A stretch of DNA of 64,000 nucleotides from Streptomyces spongiicola. Lineage in GTDB: Bacteria; Actinomycetota; Actinomycetes; Streptomycetales; Streptomycetaceae. The stretch's first letter is position 1; each line of letters opens with the position of its first letter. A program made the position numbers and the translations under genes. Below the pieces are notes generated by a model. The model was given only the letters and a program-made list of their open reading frames with translations, made no database searches and had not been told where the DNA came from. Shown here one piece after another: positions 26,316 through 35,415 of this stretch. The stretch spans positions 5,109,501 to 5,173,500 of the forward strand of contig NZ_CP029254.1 of NCBI RefSeq assembly GCF_003122365.1. The letters are read 5' to 3'.

Positions 26316-27938
26316 ATGCGCGGAGCCGCTCACGTCACCCGGGCCGCCTGCGCGGCCGCCGTCGTCCTCGCGGCCGGCGCGTGCGGCGGCGGGGCCCCGG
26401 CCGGCGGGCCCGACGGGATCGTCACGTCCTCCTGGGGCGACCCCCAGAACCCGCTGGAACCGGCGAACACCAACGAGGTCCAGGGCGGCAAGGTCCTCGA
26501 CATGATCTTCCGGGGCCTGAAGCGCTACGACCCGAGGACCGGCGAGGCCCAGGACATGCTCGCCGAGCGGATCGACACGGACGACTCCGTCAACTTCACC
26601 GTCACCGTGAAGAGCGGCTGGACCTTCTCCGACGGCGAGCCCGTGACCGCGAAGTCGTTCGTCGACGCCTGGAACTACGGCGCGCACCTGGAGAACAACC
26701 AGCGCAACGCCTACTTCTTCGGCTACATCAAAGGGTACGACCAGGTCCATCCCGCCTCCGGCCGGCCCACCGCGCAGACCATGTCCGGACTGAAGGTGAC
26801 GGGCGAGCGGACCTTCACCGTCGAACTCGCCCAGAAGTTCTCCACCTGGCCGGAGACCCTCGGCTACGCCGCGTTCGCGCCGCTGCCCAGCAGCTTCTTC
26901 AGCGACCGCGACGCCTGGCTGGCCCGCCCCGTCGGCAACGGACCGTACGCCGTCGACAGCTACACCAGGGGCGCCCGGATGTCCCTGCGCCGCTGGGACG
27001 GCTATCCGGGCGACGACAAGGCGCGCAACGGCGGCGTCGACCTCAGGGTCTACACCGACAGCAACACCGCCTACACGGATCTGACGGCGGGGCACCTCGA
27101 CCTGGTCGACGACGTGCCGGCGGCCCAGCTCCGCAACGTCAGGGCCGACCTCGGCGACCGGTACATCAACGCTCCGGCCGGCATCATCCAGACCCTCGCC
27201 TTCCCCTACTACGACCCGGACTGGAACAAGCCCGGTCAGGAGAAGGTCCGCCGGGGCCTGTCCATGGCCATCAACCGGCAGCAGATCACCGAAACGATCT
27301 TCCAGCGGACCCGTACCCCCGCCAAGGACTGGACCTCGCCCGTGCTCGGCCCGGACGGCGGCTACGACGAGGGGCTGTGCGGCGTCGACTGCACCTACGA
27401 CCCCGCCCGGGCGAGGAAGCTGATCGCCGAGGGCGGCGGCATCCCGGGCGGCCGGTTCCGGATCACCTACAACGCCGACACCGGCTCCCACCGGCAGTGG
27501 GTCGACGCCGTGTGCAACTCCGTCAACAACGCGCTCGGCGACGACCGGGCCTGCGTCGGCAACCCCGTCGGCACCTTCGCCGACTACCGCAACCAGATCA
27601 CGCAGGCGAAGATGAGCGGCCCCTTCCGGGCCGGCTGGCAGATGGACTACCCGCTCATCCAGAACTTCCTCCAGCCGCTCTACTACACCAACGCCTCCTC
27701 CAACGACGGCGAGTGGAGCAACGGCACCTTCGACCGGCTGGTCGACCAGGCGAACGCGGAGACCGACCCCGCCAAGGCGATCGAGACCTTCAAGAGGGCG
27801 GAGGGCGTCGTACGGGACCAGATGGCCGCCATCCCGCTCTGGTACCAGAACGGCAGCGCCGGCTACTCCGAGCGGATCTCCAACGTCTCACTGAACCAGT
27901 TCAGCGTCCCCGTCTACGAAGAGATCACCGTCGGCTGA
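26316..27938 (+). CDS. Oligopeptide ABC transporter substrate-binding lipoprotein (operon 2)
   Basis: A 540-residue family-5 binding protein with lipobox AGAC (C23). It aligns along its whole length with the operon 1 binding protein (shared WGDPQNPLEPANTNE-like start, VKSGWTF, MSGLKV, FAPLP, GNGPY, RRGLSMAI, EGGGIPG, AAIPLWY). It is clearly divergent, so the two systems probably bind different peptides. It has fewer Lys codons than its paralogue and looks less adapted to high expression. Confidence 0.93.
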   Translation: MRGAAHVTRAACAAAVVLAAGACGGGAPAGGPDGIVTSSWGDPQNPLEPANTNEVQGGKVLDMIFRGLKRYDPRTGEAQDMLAERIDTDDSVNFTVTVKSGWTFSDGEPVTAKSFVDAWNYGAHLENNQRNAYFFGYIKGYDQVHPASGRPTAQTMSGLKVTGERTFTVELAQKFSTWPETLGYAAFAPLPSSFFSDRDAWLARPVGNGPYAVDSYTRGARMSLRRWDGYPGDDKARNGGVDLRVYTDSNTAYTDLTAGHLDLVDDVPAAQLRNVRADLGDRYINAPAGIIQTLAFPYYDPDWNKPGQEKVRRGLSMAINRQQITETIFQRTRTPAKDWTSPVLGPDGGYDEGLCGVDCTYDPARARKLIAEGGGIPGGRFRITYNADTGSHRQWVDAVCNSVNNALGDDRACVGNPVGTFADYRNQITQAKMSGPFRAGWQMDYPLIQNFLQPLYYTNASSNDGEWSNGTFDRLVDQANAETDPAKAIETFKRAEGVVRDQMAAIPLWYQNGSAGYSERISNVSLNQFSVPVYEEITVG

Positions 27939-27959
27939 CCCCAGTCGGCAGGCCGACCG

Positions 27960-28050
27960 GCAGGCCGACCAGTCGGACAGACAGATAGACAGACAAGCAA
28001 ACAGCCAGACAGCCAGGCAGTCACCCAGCCAGGCAGTCACCCAGTCACCC
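27960..28050 (+). repeat. Microsatellite-like CAGA/CAGT repeats between binding protein and permease
   Basis: A run of imperfect tetranucleotides (GACAGACAGATAGACAGACA, then CAGCCAGACAGCCAGGCAGTCACC repeats) fills the intercistronic gap. It is unusually A-rich and nearly free of G/C-rich secondary structure. It replaces the hairpin found at the same position in operon 1. Confidence 0.8.
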
Positions 28051-28092
28051 ACGCAACCACCTGCCTGTCCGCCCGGACCCGTGGAGCGCATC

Positions 28093-29016
28093 ATGGGACG
28101 TTATGTGACCCGGCGTCTGCTCCAGATGATCCCGGTGTTCGCCGGAGCCACCCTGCTGATCTTCCTGATGGTCAACGTGATGGGCGACCCCGTCGCCGGG
28201 CTCTGCGGCGAGCGGGAGTGCGACCCGGCCACCGCGGCCCGGCTGCGCGCGGAGTTCGGCCTCGACAAGCCCGTCTGGCAGCAATACCTGACCTATATGG
28301 GCAACGTCTTCACCGGGGACTTCGGCACCGCCTTCAACGGGCAGCCGGTCATCGAGCTGATGGCCGACGCCTTCCCGGTCACCATCCGGCTCACCCTGGT
28401 CGCGATCCTCTTCGAGATCGTCATCGGCGTCGGCCTGGGCATGCTCACCGGGCTCCGCCGCGGCCGCCCCGTCGACACCGGCGTCCTGCTGGCCACCCTG
28501 GTCGTGATCGCCGTCCCGACCTTCGTCACCGGACTGCTGCTGCAACTGCTGCTCGGGGTGAAGTGGGGCTGGATCCGGCCGTCCGTGTCCGCCGAGGCCC
28601 CGCTCGACGAACTGATCGTGCCCGGGCTCGTCCTCGCCGCCGTCTCGCTCGCCTACGTCACCCGGCTGACCAGGACCTCCATCGCCGAGAACCGCCGCGC
28701 CGACTATGTGCGCACGGCCATCGCCAAGGGGCTGCCCCGCCGCCGCGTCATGACCCACCACCTGCTGCGCAACTCACTGATCCCGGTCGTCACCTTCATC
28801 GGCGCCGACGTCGGCGCCCTGATGGGAGGCGCCATCGTCACCGAGCGGATCTTCAACATCCACGGCGTCGGCTACCAGCTGTACCAGGGCATCCTCCGCC
28901 AGAACACCCAGACCGTCGTCGGCTTCGTGACGGTGCTGGTGCTGGTGTTCCTGCTGGTGAACCTGCTCGTCGATCTGCTGTACGCCGTACTCGACCCGAG
29001 GATCCGCTATGCCTGA
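28093..29016 (+). CDS. Oligopeptide ABC transporter permease, OppB/DppB type (operon 2)
   Basis: A 307-residue paralogue of the operon 1 OppB permease, with the same MGRYVTRRLLQMIPVFAG start, six membrane segments and an EAA loop (RTAIAKGLPRRRVMTHHLLRNSLIPV). The first periplasmic loop differs and has a CGERECD motif with two cysteines not present in operon 1. The ATG at 28093 has GGAG upstream. Overlaps the next gene by 8 nt. Confidence 0.94.
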   Translation: MGRYVTRRLLQMIPVFAGATLLIFLMVNVMGDPVAGLCGERECDPATAARLRAEFGLDKPVWQQYLTYMGNVFTGDFGTAFNGQPVIELMADAFPVTIRLTLVAILFEIVIGVGLGMLTGLRRGRPVDTGVLLATLVVIAVPTFVTGLLLQLLLGVKWGWIRPSVSAEAPLDELIVPGLVLAAVSLAYVTRLTRTSIAENRRADYVRTAIAKGLPRRRVMTHHLLRNSLIPVVTFIGADVGALMGGAIVTERIFNIHGVGYQLYQGILRQNTQTVVGFVTVLVLVFLLVNLLVDLLYAVLDPRIRYA

Positions 29017-29989
29017 GGCCCAGTACGACGACGGAGCGGCCATCGCGCCGACCGGTGGCGGCGGCGCCATGGACCTCGCCACCGCCGAGGGCGGGACCCT
29101 GGAGCAGGCCCCCGCCGGCCCTCCCGGGTCCGGCCCCGCCGGCAGGCCGCGCAGCCTGTGGTCCGACGCCTGGCACGATCTGCGCCGCAACCCCGTCTTC
29201 GTCGTCGCGGCCCTCGTCATCCTCTTCCTCGTCGTCATCTCGGTCTGGCCGCAGCTGATCGCCCCGGGCAACCCCCTCGACTGCGACCTCGCCAGGGCGC
29301 AGCAGGGCTCCCGGCCCGGCCATCCCTTCGGCTTCGACGGCCAGGGCTGCGACGTCTACACCCGGACCGTCCACGGCGCCCGGACCTCGGTGACCGTCGG
29401 CGTCTGCGCCACCCTCGGCGTGGCGCTCGCCGGCTCCGTCCTCGGCGGGCTCGCCGGCTTCTTCGGCGGCGTCCCGGACGCCCTGCTGTCCCGGCTGACC
29501 GACGTCTTCTTCGCCATCCCGGTCGTACTCGGCGGACTGGTGCTGCTGTCCGTCGTCACCAGCGACACCGTCTGGCCGGTGATCGGGTTCATGCTGCTGC
29601 TGGGCTGGCCGCAGGTCTCCCGGATCGCCCGCGGTTCGGTGATCACCGTCAAGCAGAACGACTATGTGCAGGCCGCCCGGGCCCTCGGCGCCTCGCCCGC
29701 GCGGCTGCTGCTGAAGCACGTCATGCCGAACGCCGTCGCGCCGGTGATCGTCGTGGCCACCATCGCGCTCGGTACGTACATCTCGCTGGAGGCGACCCTC
29801 TCGTACCTCGGGGTCGGGCTGCGGCCGCCGGCGGTGTCCTGGGGAATCGACATCTCCGCCGCGTCCCCGTACATCCGCAACGCCCCGCACATGCTGCTCT
29901 GGCCGGCCGGCGCCCTCGCGGTGACCGTGCTCGCGTTCATCATGCTCGGCGACGCGGTGCGCGACGCCCTCGACCCCAAGCTGCGCTGA
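29009..29989 (+). CDS. Oligopeptide ABC transporter permease, OppC/DppC type (operon 2)
   Basis: A 326-residue permease with a low-complexity N-terminus (about 45 residues, Gly/Pro/Ala), the OppC_N motif RSLWSDAWHDLRRNPVF and about six membrane segments. The coupling loop reads VQAARALGASPARLLLKHVMPNAVAPV. It pairs with the OppB-type permease of the same operon and overlaps it by 8 nt. Confidence 0.94.
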   Translation: MPEAQYDDGAAIAPTGGGGAMDLATAEGGTLEQAPAGPPGSGPAGRPRSLWSDAWHDLRRNPVFVVAALVILFLVVISVWPQLIAPGNPLDCDLARAQQGSRPGHPFGFDGQGCDVYTRTVHGARTSVTVGVCATLGVALAGSVLGGLAGFFGGVPDALLSRLTDVFFAIPVVLGGLVLLSVVTSDTVWPVIGFMLLLGWPQVSRIARGSVITVKQNDYVQAARALGASPARLLLKHVMPNAVAPVIVVATIALGTYISLEATLSYLGVGLRPPAVSWGIDISAASPYIRNAPHMLLWPAGALAVTVLAFIMLGDAVRDALDPKLR

Positions 29990-30000
29990 GGAGCACCGCC

Positions 30001-31143
30001 ATGAGCACCGGCACCCCGCCCGAAGGGCCCGGCACCCCGCCCCCCACGACCCCCGGCCCGGGTACCCCGCCCCGCGGCCCGAGCAGCCCGCCCGGCGGTC
30101 CGGGCAGCCCGCCCGGCGGCCCCGGCTCGCGCGCGCCCGTGGCCGGCACCCCGCCCGCGGGTCCGGGCACGCTGCTGGAAGTCCGGGACCTGCACGTGGA
30201 GTTCCGCACGCGGGACGGGGCCGCCAGAGCCGTCGACGGCGTCTCCTGGTCCGTCGCCGCGGGCGAGACCCTCGCCCTGCTCGGCGAGTCCGGGTCGGGG
30301 AAGTCCGTCACCGCCCAGGCCGTCATGGGCATCCTCGACACCCCGCCCGGCCGGATCACCGGCGGGGAGATCCTCTTCCGGGGGCGGGACCTGCTGAGAC
30401 TGAAGGAGGACGAGCGCCGGAGGATCCGCGGTGCCCGGATGGCCATGATCTTCCAGGACGCGCTGTCGTCGCTGAACCCGGTGCTGACCGTCGGCGACCA
30501 GCTCGGCGAGATGTTCACCGTGCACCGCGGCATGTCGCGGAAGGACGCCCGGGCGAAGGCCGTCGAGCTGATGGACCGGGTCCGCATCCCGGCCGCGCGG
30601 GAGCGGGTCGGCCAGTACCCGCACCAGTTCAGCGGCGGGATGCGACAGCGCATCATGATCGCCATGGCGCTGTCGCTGGAGCCGGACCTGATCATCGCGG
30701 ACGAACCCACGACCGCCCTGGACGTGACGGTCCAGGCGCAGGTGATGGACCTCCTCGCCGAACTGCGCAGCGAACTCGGCACGGGGCTGGTCCTCATCAC
30801 CCACGACCTCGGCGTCGTCGCGGACGTCGCCGACCGGATCGCCGTGATGTACGCGGGCCGGATCGTCGAGACCGCCCCGGTCCACGACCTCTACAAGGCC
30901 CCGGCCCATCCGTACACCCGCGGACTGCTCGACTCGATTCCCCGCCTGGACCGCAAGGGCGAGGAGCTGTACGCCATCAGGGGCCTGCCACCGAACCTCA
31001 CGGCCGTCCCGCCGGGGTGCGCCTTCCACCCCCGCTGCCCGATGGCCCGGGACGTGTGCCGGACGGCCGAACCGGAGCTGGCCGGGGTGAGCCGCGAGCG
31101 CGGGAGCGCCTGCTTCTTCTGGAGGGAGTGCCTCCGTGACTGA
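30001..31143 (+). CDS. Oligopeptide ABC transporter ATPase, OppD/DppD type (operon 2)
   Basis: A 380-residue ATPase. The first ~55 residues are a Pro/Gly/Thr-rich tail with SPPGGPG repeats, then LLEVRDLHVEF starts the ABC domain. Walker A is GESGSGKS (from about 95), the signature FSGGMRQRIMIAMAL and Walker B LIIADEPTTALD. The C-terminal cysteine pattern CAFHPRCPMARDVC is kept. The ATG at 30001 follows GAGGA; the longer frame upstream overlaps the permease gene and is not coding. Overlaps the next ATPase by 8 nt. Confidence 0.94.
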   Translation: MSTGTPPEGPGTPPPTTPGPGTPPRGPSSPPGGPGSPPGGPGSRAPVAGTPPAGPGTLLEVRDLHVEFRTRDGAARAVDGVSWSVAAGETLALLGESGSGKSVTAQAVMGILDTPPGRITGGEILFRGRDLLRLKEDERRRIRGARMAMIFQDALSSLNPVLTVGDQLGEMFTVHRGMSRKDARAKAVELMDRVRIPAARERVGQYPHQFSGGMRQRIMIAMALSLEPDLIIADEPTTALDVTVQAQVMDLLAELRSELGTGLVLITHDLGVVADVADRIAVMYAGRIVETAPVHDLYKAPAHPYTRGLLDSIPRLDRKGEELYAIRGLPPNLTAVPPGCAFHPRCPMARDVCRTAEPELAGVSRERGSACFFWRECLRD

Positions 31144-32353
31144 ACCGACCCGGCCGGCCGAGCCGATCATCGAGGTGCGGGGCCTGCACAAGCACTACCC
31201 GCTCACCCGGGGCGTCGTGTTCAGGAAGCAGGTGGGGGCGGTCAGGGCGGTCGACGGCGTCGACCTCGACCTCTACGCCGGTGAGACGCTGGGCGTGGTG
31301 GGCGAGTCCGGCTGCGGGAAGTCCACCCTCGCGAAGCTGCTGGTCAACCTGGAGCGGCCGACGAGCGGGGCCATCCGCTACAAGGGGGAGGACATCACCC
31401 GGCTGTCGGCTCGGGCGCTGAAGGCCGTCCGCCGCAACATCCAGATCGTGTTCCAGGACCCGTACACCTCGCTGAACCCCCGGATGACCGTCGGCGACAT
31501 CGTCGGCGAGCCGTACGAGATCCACCCCGAGGCGGCGCCGAAGGGCGACCGGCGGCGGCGGGTGCGGGAACTGCTGGACGTCGTCGGCCTCGACCCCTCC
31601 TACGCCAACCGCTATCCGCACCAGTTCTCCGGGGGGCAGCGCCAGCGCATCGGCATCGCACGGGGCCTGGCACTGCGGCCCGAGGTGATCGTGGCGGACG
31701 AGCCCGTGTCCGCCCTCGACGTGTCGGTCCAGGCACAGGTGGTCAATCTGCTCGAGCGGCTCCAGAGGGACTTCGGCCTCAGCTATGTGTTCATCGCCCA
31801 CGACCTGTCGATCGTCCGGCACATCTCGGACCGGGTCGCGGTGATGTACCTGGGACGAGTCGTCGAGACGGGGAGGGAGGCGGAGATCTACGACCATCCG
31901 ACGCACCCCTACACGCAGGCCCTGCTGTCCGCGGTGCCGGTGCCCGATCCGTCGGCACGCGAGCGGGGCGCGGCCGGGGGTGGCGCGGGCGGGGCAGGCC
32001 CGAACGGCGGGGACCGTGGCGGGGAGGGTGGGGAGAGCGGGGACGGCGGCGCGGAGGCGGGGGGAGGCCCGAACGGTGGGGGCGGGCCGAACGGCGGGGA
32101 GCGCGTGCACGGCGGGGGAGGCGGGCGGATCATCCTCTCCGGCGATGTGCCCTCGCCCGCGAACATCCCCACCGGCTGCCGGTTCCGCACCCGCTGCTGG
32201 AAGGCTCGGGAGCGGTGCGCGAGGGAGGAGCCCGAACTGGCGGTGCCGGAGCGGTTCACGGACGCCGGGGGACCGGTGCGGCACGACTCGGCGTGCCACT
32301 TCGCCGAGGAGCAGCGGGTGGTGCCGGGCGGCCACCGGCCGCCCGGGGACTGA
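31136..32353 (+). CDS. Oligopeptide ABC transporter ATPase, OppF/DppF type (operon 2)
   Basis: A 405-residue ATPase with the same motif order as its operon 1 paralogue (GESGCGKST, FSGGQRQRIGIARGL, IVADEPVSALD). It lacks that paralogue's N-terminal extension. Instead, a ~55-residue Gly/Asn/Glu-rich disordered segment (about 272-325) is inserted just before the conserved IILSGDVPSPANIPTGC. The insert lies outside the nucleotide-binding core, so activity should be kept. GTG start; last gene of the operon. Confidence 0.94.
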   Translation: MTEPTRPAEPIIEVRGLHKHYPLTRGVVFRKQVGAVRAVDGVDLDLYAGETLGVVGESGCGKSTLAKLLVNLERPTSGAIRYKGEDITRLSARALKAVRRNIQIVFQDPYTSLNPRMTVGDIVGEPYEIHPEAAPKGDRRRRVRELLDVVGLDPSYANRYPHQFSGGQRQRIGIARGLALRPEVIVADEPVSALDVSVQAQVVNLLERLQRDFGLSYVFIAHDLSIVRHISDRVAVMYLGRVVETGREAEIYDHPTHPYTQALLSAVPVPDPSARERGAAGGGAGGAGPNGGDRGGEGGESGDGGAEAGGGPNGGGGPNGGERVHGGGGGRIILSGDVPSPANIPTGCRFRTRCWKARERCAREEPELAVPERFTDAGGPVRHDSACHFAEEQRVVPGGHRPPGD

Positions 32354-32357
32354 CGGC

Positions 32358-32375
32358 CCCGCCCGGAGGGGCGGG
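32358..32375 (+). terminator. Terminator of oligopeptide operon 2
   Basis: CCCGCCC (32358-32364) pairs with GGGCGGG (32369-32375) over a GGAG tetraloop directly after the stop codon. Confidence 0.6.
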
Positions 32376-32560
32376 CGACCGGCCGGGTACCGGCGGTCCC
32401 TTCCGGAAGGCCGGGGCCCGCCCGCTTGCCTTGGGGCGCCCCCGGCAGTGGTCCTGCCATCCGTCATCGCCCACCCGCTGGTGCCGGGTGTCGTCGCGAC
32501 GATCATCGGAACCCAAGGTGCCCGGGTCGGGGCGGAGCGGGGCCCGACGGGGCAGGGTGC

Positions 32561-32600
32561 GACGGGGCGCGACGGGGCGCGACGGGGTGCGACGGGGCGG
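32561..32600. repeat. 10-bp tandem repeat, four copies
   Basis: GACGGGGCGC and one- or two-base variants occur four times head to tail, ending 2 nt before the stop of the leftward GNAT gene. Confidence 0.8.
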
Positions 32601-32602
32601 GG

Positions 32603-33223
32603 CTACCTCAGTGCCTCGGCCGTCTCCCGGTGCAGGATCGCCAGCCGGGCCCGCTTCTCCGGGATGAACACCTCGGGCAGGTCGACCTCCGGAAGGACGA
32701 TCTCCGGGCCGATCTCGAAGCCGGTGCGCCGCAGCCGCTCGATCGCCCCGGTGTTGCGGGCGTCCGGCTCGGCGATGATGCGCCGGACATCCCCGTCGGC
32801 CAGGACATGGCCGACGAGCACTCCGAGCAGCGCTGCCGTGAAGCCCGACCGCGGAGCCCCCTTGGCCGGGCCGACCATCAGATGGACCCCGATGTCGCCG
32901 GGCTCGACCCCGTAGCACTCGCTGACCCGGTCGGCCGCCGGCTCATAGGTCTGGAAGAGCATCACGGGTTCGTCGCCGAGGAGGACCAGGAAGGCATGGT
33001 GCGTGGTGAGCGAGTCCAGGTGCTCGTAGATCTCCCGCACCTGATCGCGGCTCGTCTCGCGCATGCCCCAGAATCGGGCCCGTTCCTCGCGGACCCAGGA
33101 GTGGACGACGTCCGTGTCCCGCGCCGGGTCCAGGCGCCGCACGTGCACGGTGCCCAGCCCTTCGGCGCTCTCCCGGAACAGCGCCTCGGCTGTGCCCGAT
33201 CCGGCGGCGGCTTCACTGGTCAT
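32603..33223 (-). CDS. Siderophore-type GNAT acyltransferase (AcsD/IucB/MbtK-like)
   Basis: A 206-residue protein of the GNAT family group that acylates N-hydroxylated diamines in hydroxamate siderophore synthesis (RhbD/IucB/MbtK type). Typical segments are VHVRRLDPARDTDVVHSWV, ERARFWGM, YGVEPGDIGVHLMVGP and the CoA-site region IIAEPDARNTGAIERLRRTGF. The ATG at 33223 has GAGGAG upstream on the minus strand and overlaps the penicillin-acylase gene by 11 nt, so both form one leftward operon. An iron box ahead of the operon supports an iron-related role. No NIS synthetase or hydroxylase is in the window. Confidence 0.85.
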   Translation of the reverse strand: MTSEAAAGSGTAEALFRESAEGLGTVHVRRLDPARDTDVVHSWVREERARFWGMRETSRDQVREIYEHLDSLTTHHAFLVLLGDEPVMLFQTYEPAADRVSECYGVEPGDIGVHLMVGPAKGAPRSGFTAALLGVLVGHVLADGDVRRIIAEPDARNTGAIERLRRTGFEIGPEIVLPEVDLPEVFIPEKRARLAILHRETAEALR

Positions 33224-35336
33224 GTCTCTCCTCGGTGCGGTGCTCGGGGGTGAGCAGGTCGAAGTCGGTGACGACGGGGACGAACTCACCGCGCAGCCAC
33301 AGCGGCAGTTGGTCGCGGTGGTGCGCGTCGCCGGGGATGCCCCGGGCGCCCAGCGGGACCACCCAGAGGCTGTCCTCCCGCCGGGCGAGGTCCCACACAT
33401 AGCGGGCGGAGGGGGCGCGTGCGCTCAGGTCGGTGACGCCGGGGACGCTGGAAGTGGCCAGTACGCAGTCGTGGTCGCCGGGCAGTCCCGGCCACTCCTC
33501 GCCGCCGCGGGCGGGCAGTGCCCGCCAGGGCGCGAGGCGGTGGCGCTCCCCCCAGGTGGTCTCCGGCCCATCGGCGGCGGCGACCTCCTCCACGGCGTCG
33601 CGGACGAGCGAGGCCCGGTCGATGCCCGGCAGCCGGTCGGTCGTGAGCAGCGTCTCCAGGGCGTAGCCGGTCTTCGTCGGCAGATGGAGCCAGGGCAGGA
33701 ACACCTCGGGGTACCGGAACGGACCGCGCAGCGGTTCCAGCGCCGGGTGGGCCGCGAGCCGCCGTGCCACGGCCGAGCGGACGGCCGCGAACAGCGCGGC
33801 GTCGGTGCTGCCGGCCTCCATCCGGCGGTCCCATCCCAGCAGCCGGGCCCGCAGCGCCGAGGCACCGGGGGTGATCCGGTCCTCCTCCAGCGCGGCCACC
33901 AGCTCCAGCAGGGGTGCGGCGGACGCCAGCCGGGTGTCGGTGTGGACGGCCGCCATTCCGGGCGCCGTCCAGCTCTTGGACTCCCGGAGCAGCGCCGCGA
34001 TGCGGTCGGCCCGGTGCGGGGGCGCGAACTCCACGCCCAGAGGGGTGGCGATACCGCGGGCGTTCGCCATCACGGCGAAGTCCCCGACCTCGGCACGGGG
34101 CGTCTCGTGCCATCCGCGCCACTCGTACCCGGGCTCCCACGCGGGCACCACTCGCAGCCGGTTGTCCTCGTGCCGTACCGGGACGCGGCCGGCGACCCGG
34201 TGCAGCAGCCCGCCCTCGGTGTCCGCCGCCTGCACGACGTTGACCGGCTCGACCCAGCTGTCGCAGGCCCGGTCGACGTCGCCGACGGTGCGGGCCCTCA
34301 GGAGCGCCGGGATCGCCTCGAAGCCGAGGGCCGCGGTGACCCGTGGCGGATAGCGGAGGCTGACGGCCTCCGACACGCCGGCGTCCCCGCCCGGTGGTGG
34401 AACGTCCCCGCCCGGCAGCGGGACGTTCCCGGCGATCACCGGGCCCCGTCCGGTCTCGATCACGTCGACGGTGACCGGGGCGCCTCCCGCCACCTCGATC
34501 GTCTCGCGGTGGTGGGCGACCGGGCGCCAGCCGTCGGGACCCTCCGCCTCGATCCCGTCCGCGGTGCGCCGCAGGCGCTCGCGGTACAGGTCCTGGTAGT
34601 CGGCCATGGCGCTGGTGATCGCCCAGGCGACGGAGCCGGTGTGGCCGAAGTGGGCGACTCCGGGGACGCCCGGCACCGCCATGCCGACGACGTCGACGCC
34701 CGGGCACACCAGGTGGATCTGCTGGTAGACGCCCGGGTCCTCGATGAAGCGGTGCGGGTCCCCGGCGATCAGCGGGGCTCCCGTCTCCGTCCGGGCGCCG
34801 GTGACCAGCCAGCCGTTGCTGCCCGTGGTGCCGGGGCCGTCGGTGGCGAACAGGTCGGCCAGGTCGTCGCCGAGCCGTCGTGCCACCTCCTCCCGCCACA
34901 GCTTGGCCGGGAACCCGGCGAACAGTATGTGGGCGGCGATCCAGATGCCGAGTGGCACCCAGGGCTCCCAGCGGCCGGGTTCGAGACCGGTGGCCGCGAA
35001 CTCCGGTGCGTTCCGTGCGCCTTCGGCGAGGCCCTCGCCGACTCCTTCCGTGTAGGCGGCCACCCAGGCCGCCGTGTCCGCGTCCAGGGCCGCGAAGCAG
35101 CGACGGGCGGTGTCCTCGAGCCGGGCCTGCCGGGCGAAGCGGTCCCACACCACGGCCTCCGCGCCGAGGAACGCGGCCGTCGTTCCCCGTACCCGGTGCC
35201 GCTCGACCTCGATCTGCCAGGCGCGGTCGGTGGCGGCGTTCCGCCCCTGGGCCCGGGCCAGTCCCAGGGCGCTCGTGGCGCGCAGATGCGGGATGCCCCA
35301 GGCATCCCGATAGACCTCGGTGACCTCGGTCGTCAC
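33213..35336 (-). CDS. Penicillin acylase family Ntn-hydrolase, iron-regulated context
   Basis: A 707-residue amidohydrolase precursor. Self-cleavage before the catalytic Ser is expected at G172/S173 (TTGSNGWLVTG), giving alpha and beta chains. The beta chain has the usual GDPHR and pocket segments. No signal peptide is visible, so it is probably cytoplasmic. GTG start at 35336 with GTGGGGA upstream. It shares an operon with a siderophore-type GNAT and is divergent from a siderophore-interacting protein. Penicillin-amidase-like genes have been reported beside desferrioxamine clusters and proposed to supply arylacetyl groups. Here it may edit, hydrolyse or diversify acylated siderophores. The substrate is inferred, not shown. 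Confidence 0.9.
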   Translation of the reverse strand: MTTEVTEVYRDAWGIPHLRATSALGLARAQGRNAATDRAWQIEVERHRVRGTTAAFLGAEAVVWDRFARQARLEDTARRCFAALDADTAAWVAAYTEGVGEGLAEGARNAPEFAATGLEPGRWEPWVPLGIWIAAHILFAGFPAKLWREEVARRLGDDLADLFATDGPGTTGSNGWLVTGARTETGAPLIAGDPHRFIEDPGVYQQIHLVCPGVDVVGMAVPGVPGVAHFGHTGSVAWAITSAMADYQDLYRERLRRTADGIEAEGPDGWRPVAHHRETIEVAGGAPVTVDVIETGRGPVIAGNVPLPGGDVPPPGGDAGVSEAVSLRYPPRVTAALGFEAIPALLRARTVGDVDRACDSWVEPVNVVQAADTEGGLLHRVAGRVPVRHEDNRLRVVPAWEPGYEWRGWHETPRAEVGDFAVMANARGIATPLGVEFAPPHRADRIAALLRESKSWTAPGMAAVHTDTRLASAAPLLELVAALEEDRITPGASALRARLLGWDRRMEAGSTDAALFAAVRSAVARRLAAHPALEPLRGPFRYPEVFLPWLHLPTKTGYALETLLTTDRLPGIDRASLVRDAVEEVAAADGPETTWGERHRLAPWRALPARGGEEWPGLPGDHDCVLATSSVPGVTDLSARAPSARYVWDLARREDSLWVVPLGARGIPGDAHHRDQLPLWLRGEFVPVVTDFDLLTPEHRTEERHDQ

Positions 35337-35366
35337 ACTGTCCCCACTCTCCTACTGGACGTGCCC

Positions 35367-35389
35367 CTAGGTTAGGCTTCCCTAACCTT
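35367..35389. promoter_or_regulatory. DmdR1/IdeR-type iron box between divergent iron genes
   Basis: AGGTTAGG (35369-35376) and CCTAACCT (35381-35388) form a perfect 8-bp inverted repeat around CTTC. By eye, 35367-35385 matches the streptomycete iron-box consensus TTAGGTTAGGCTCACCTAA at 16 of 19 positions. It lies 31 nt before the acylase start and 28 nt before the flavoprotein start, so one site could repress both transcripts when iron is sufficient. Confidence 0.85.
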
Positions 35390-35415
35390 AGTCGGCGCGC
35401 GGGGAGGAGACGGCA

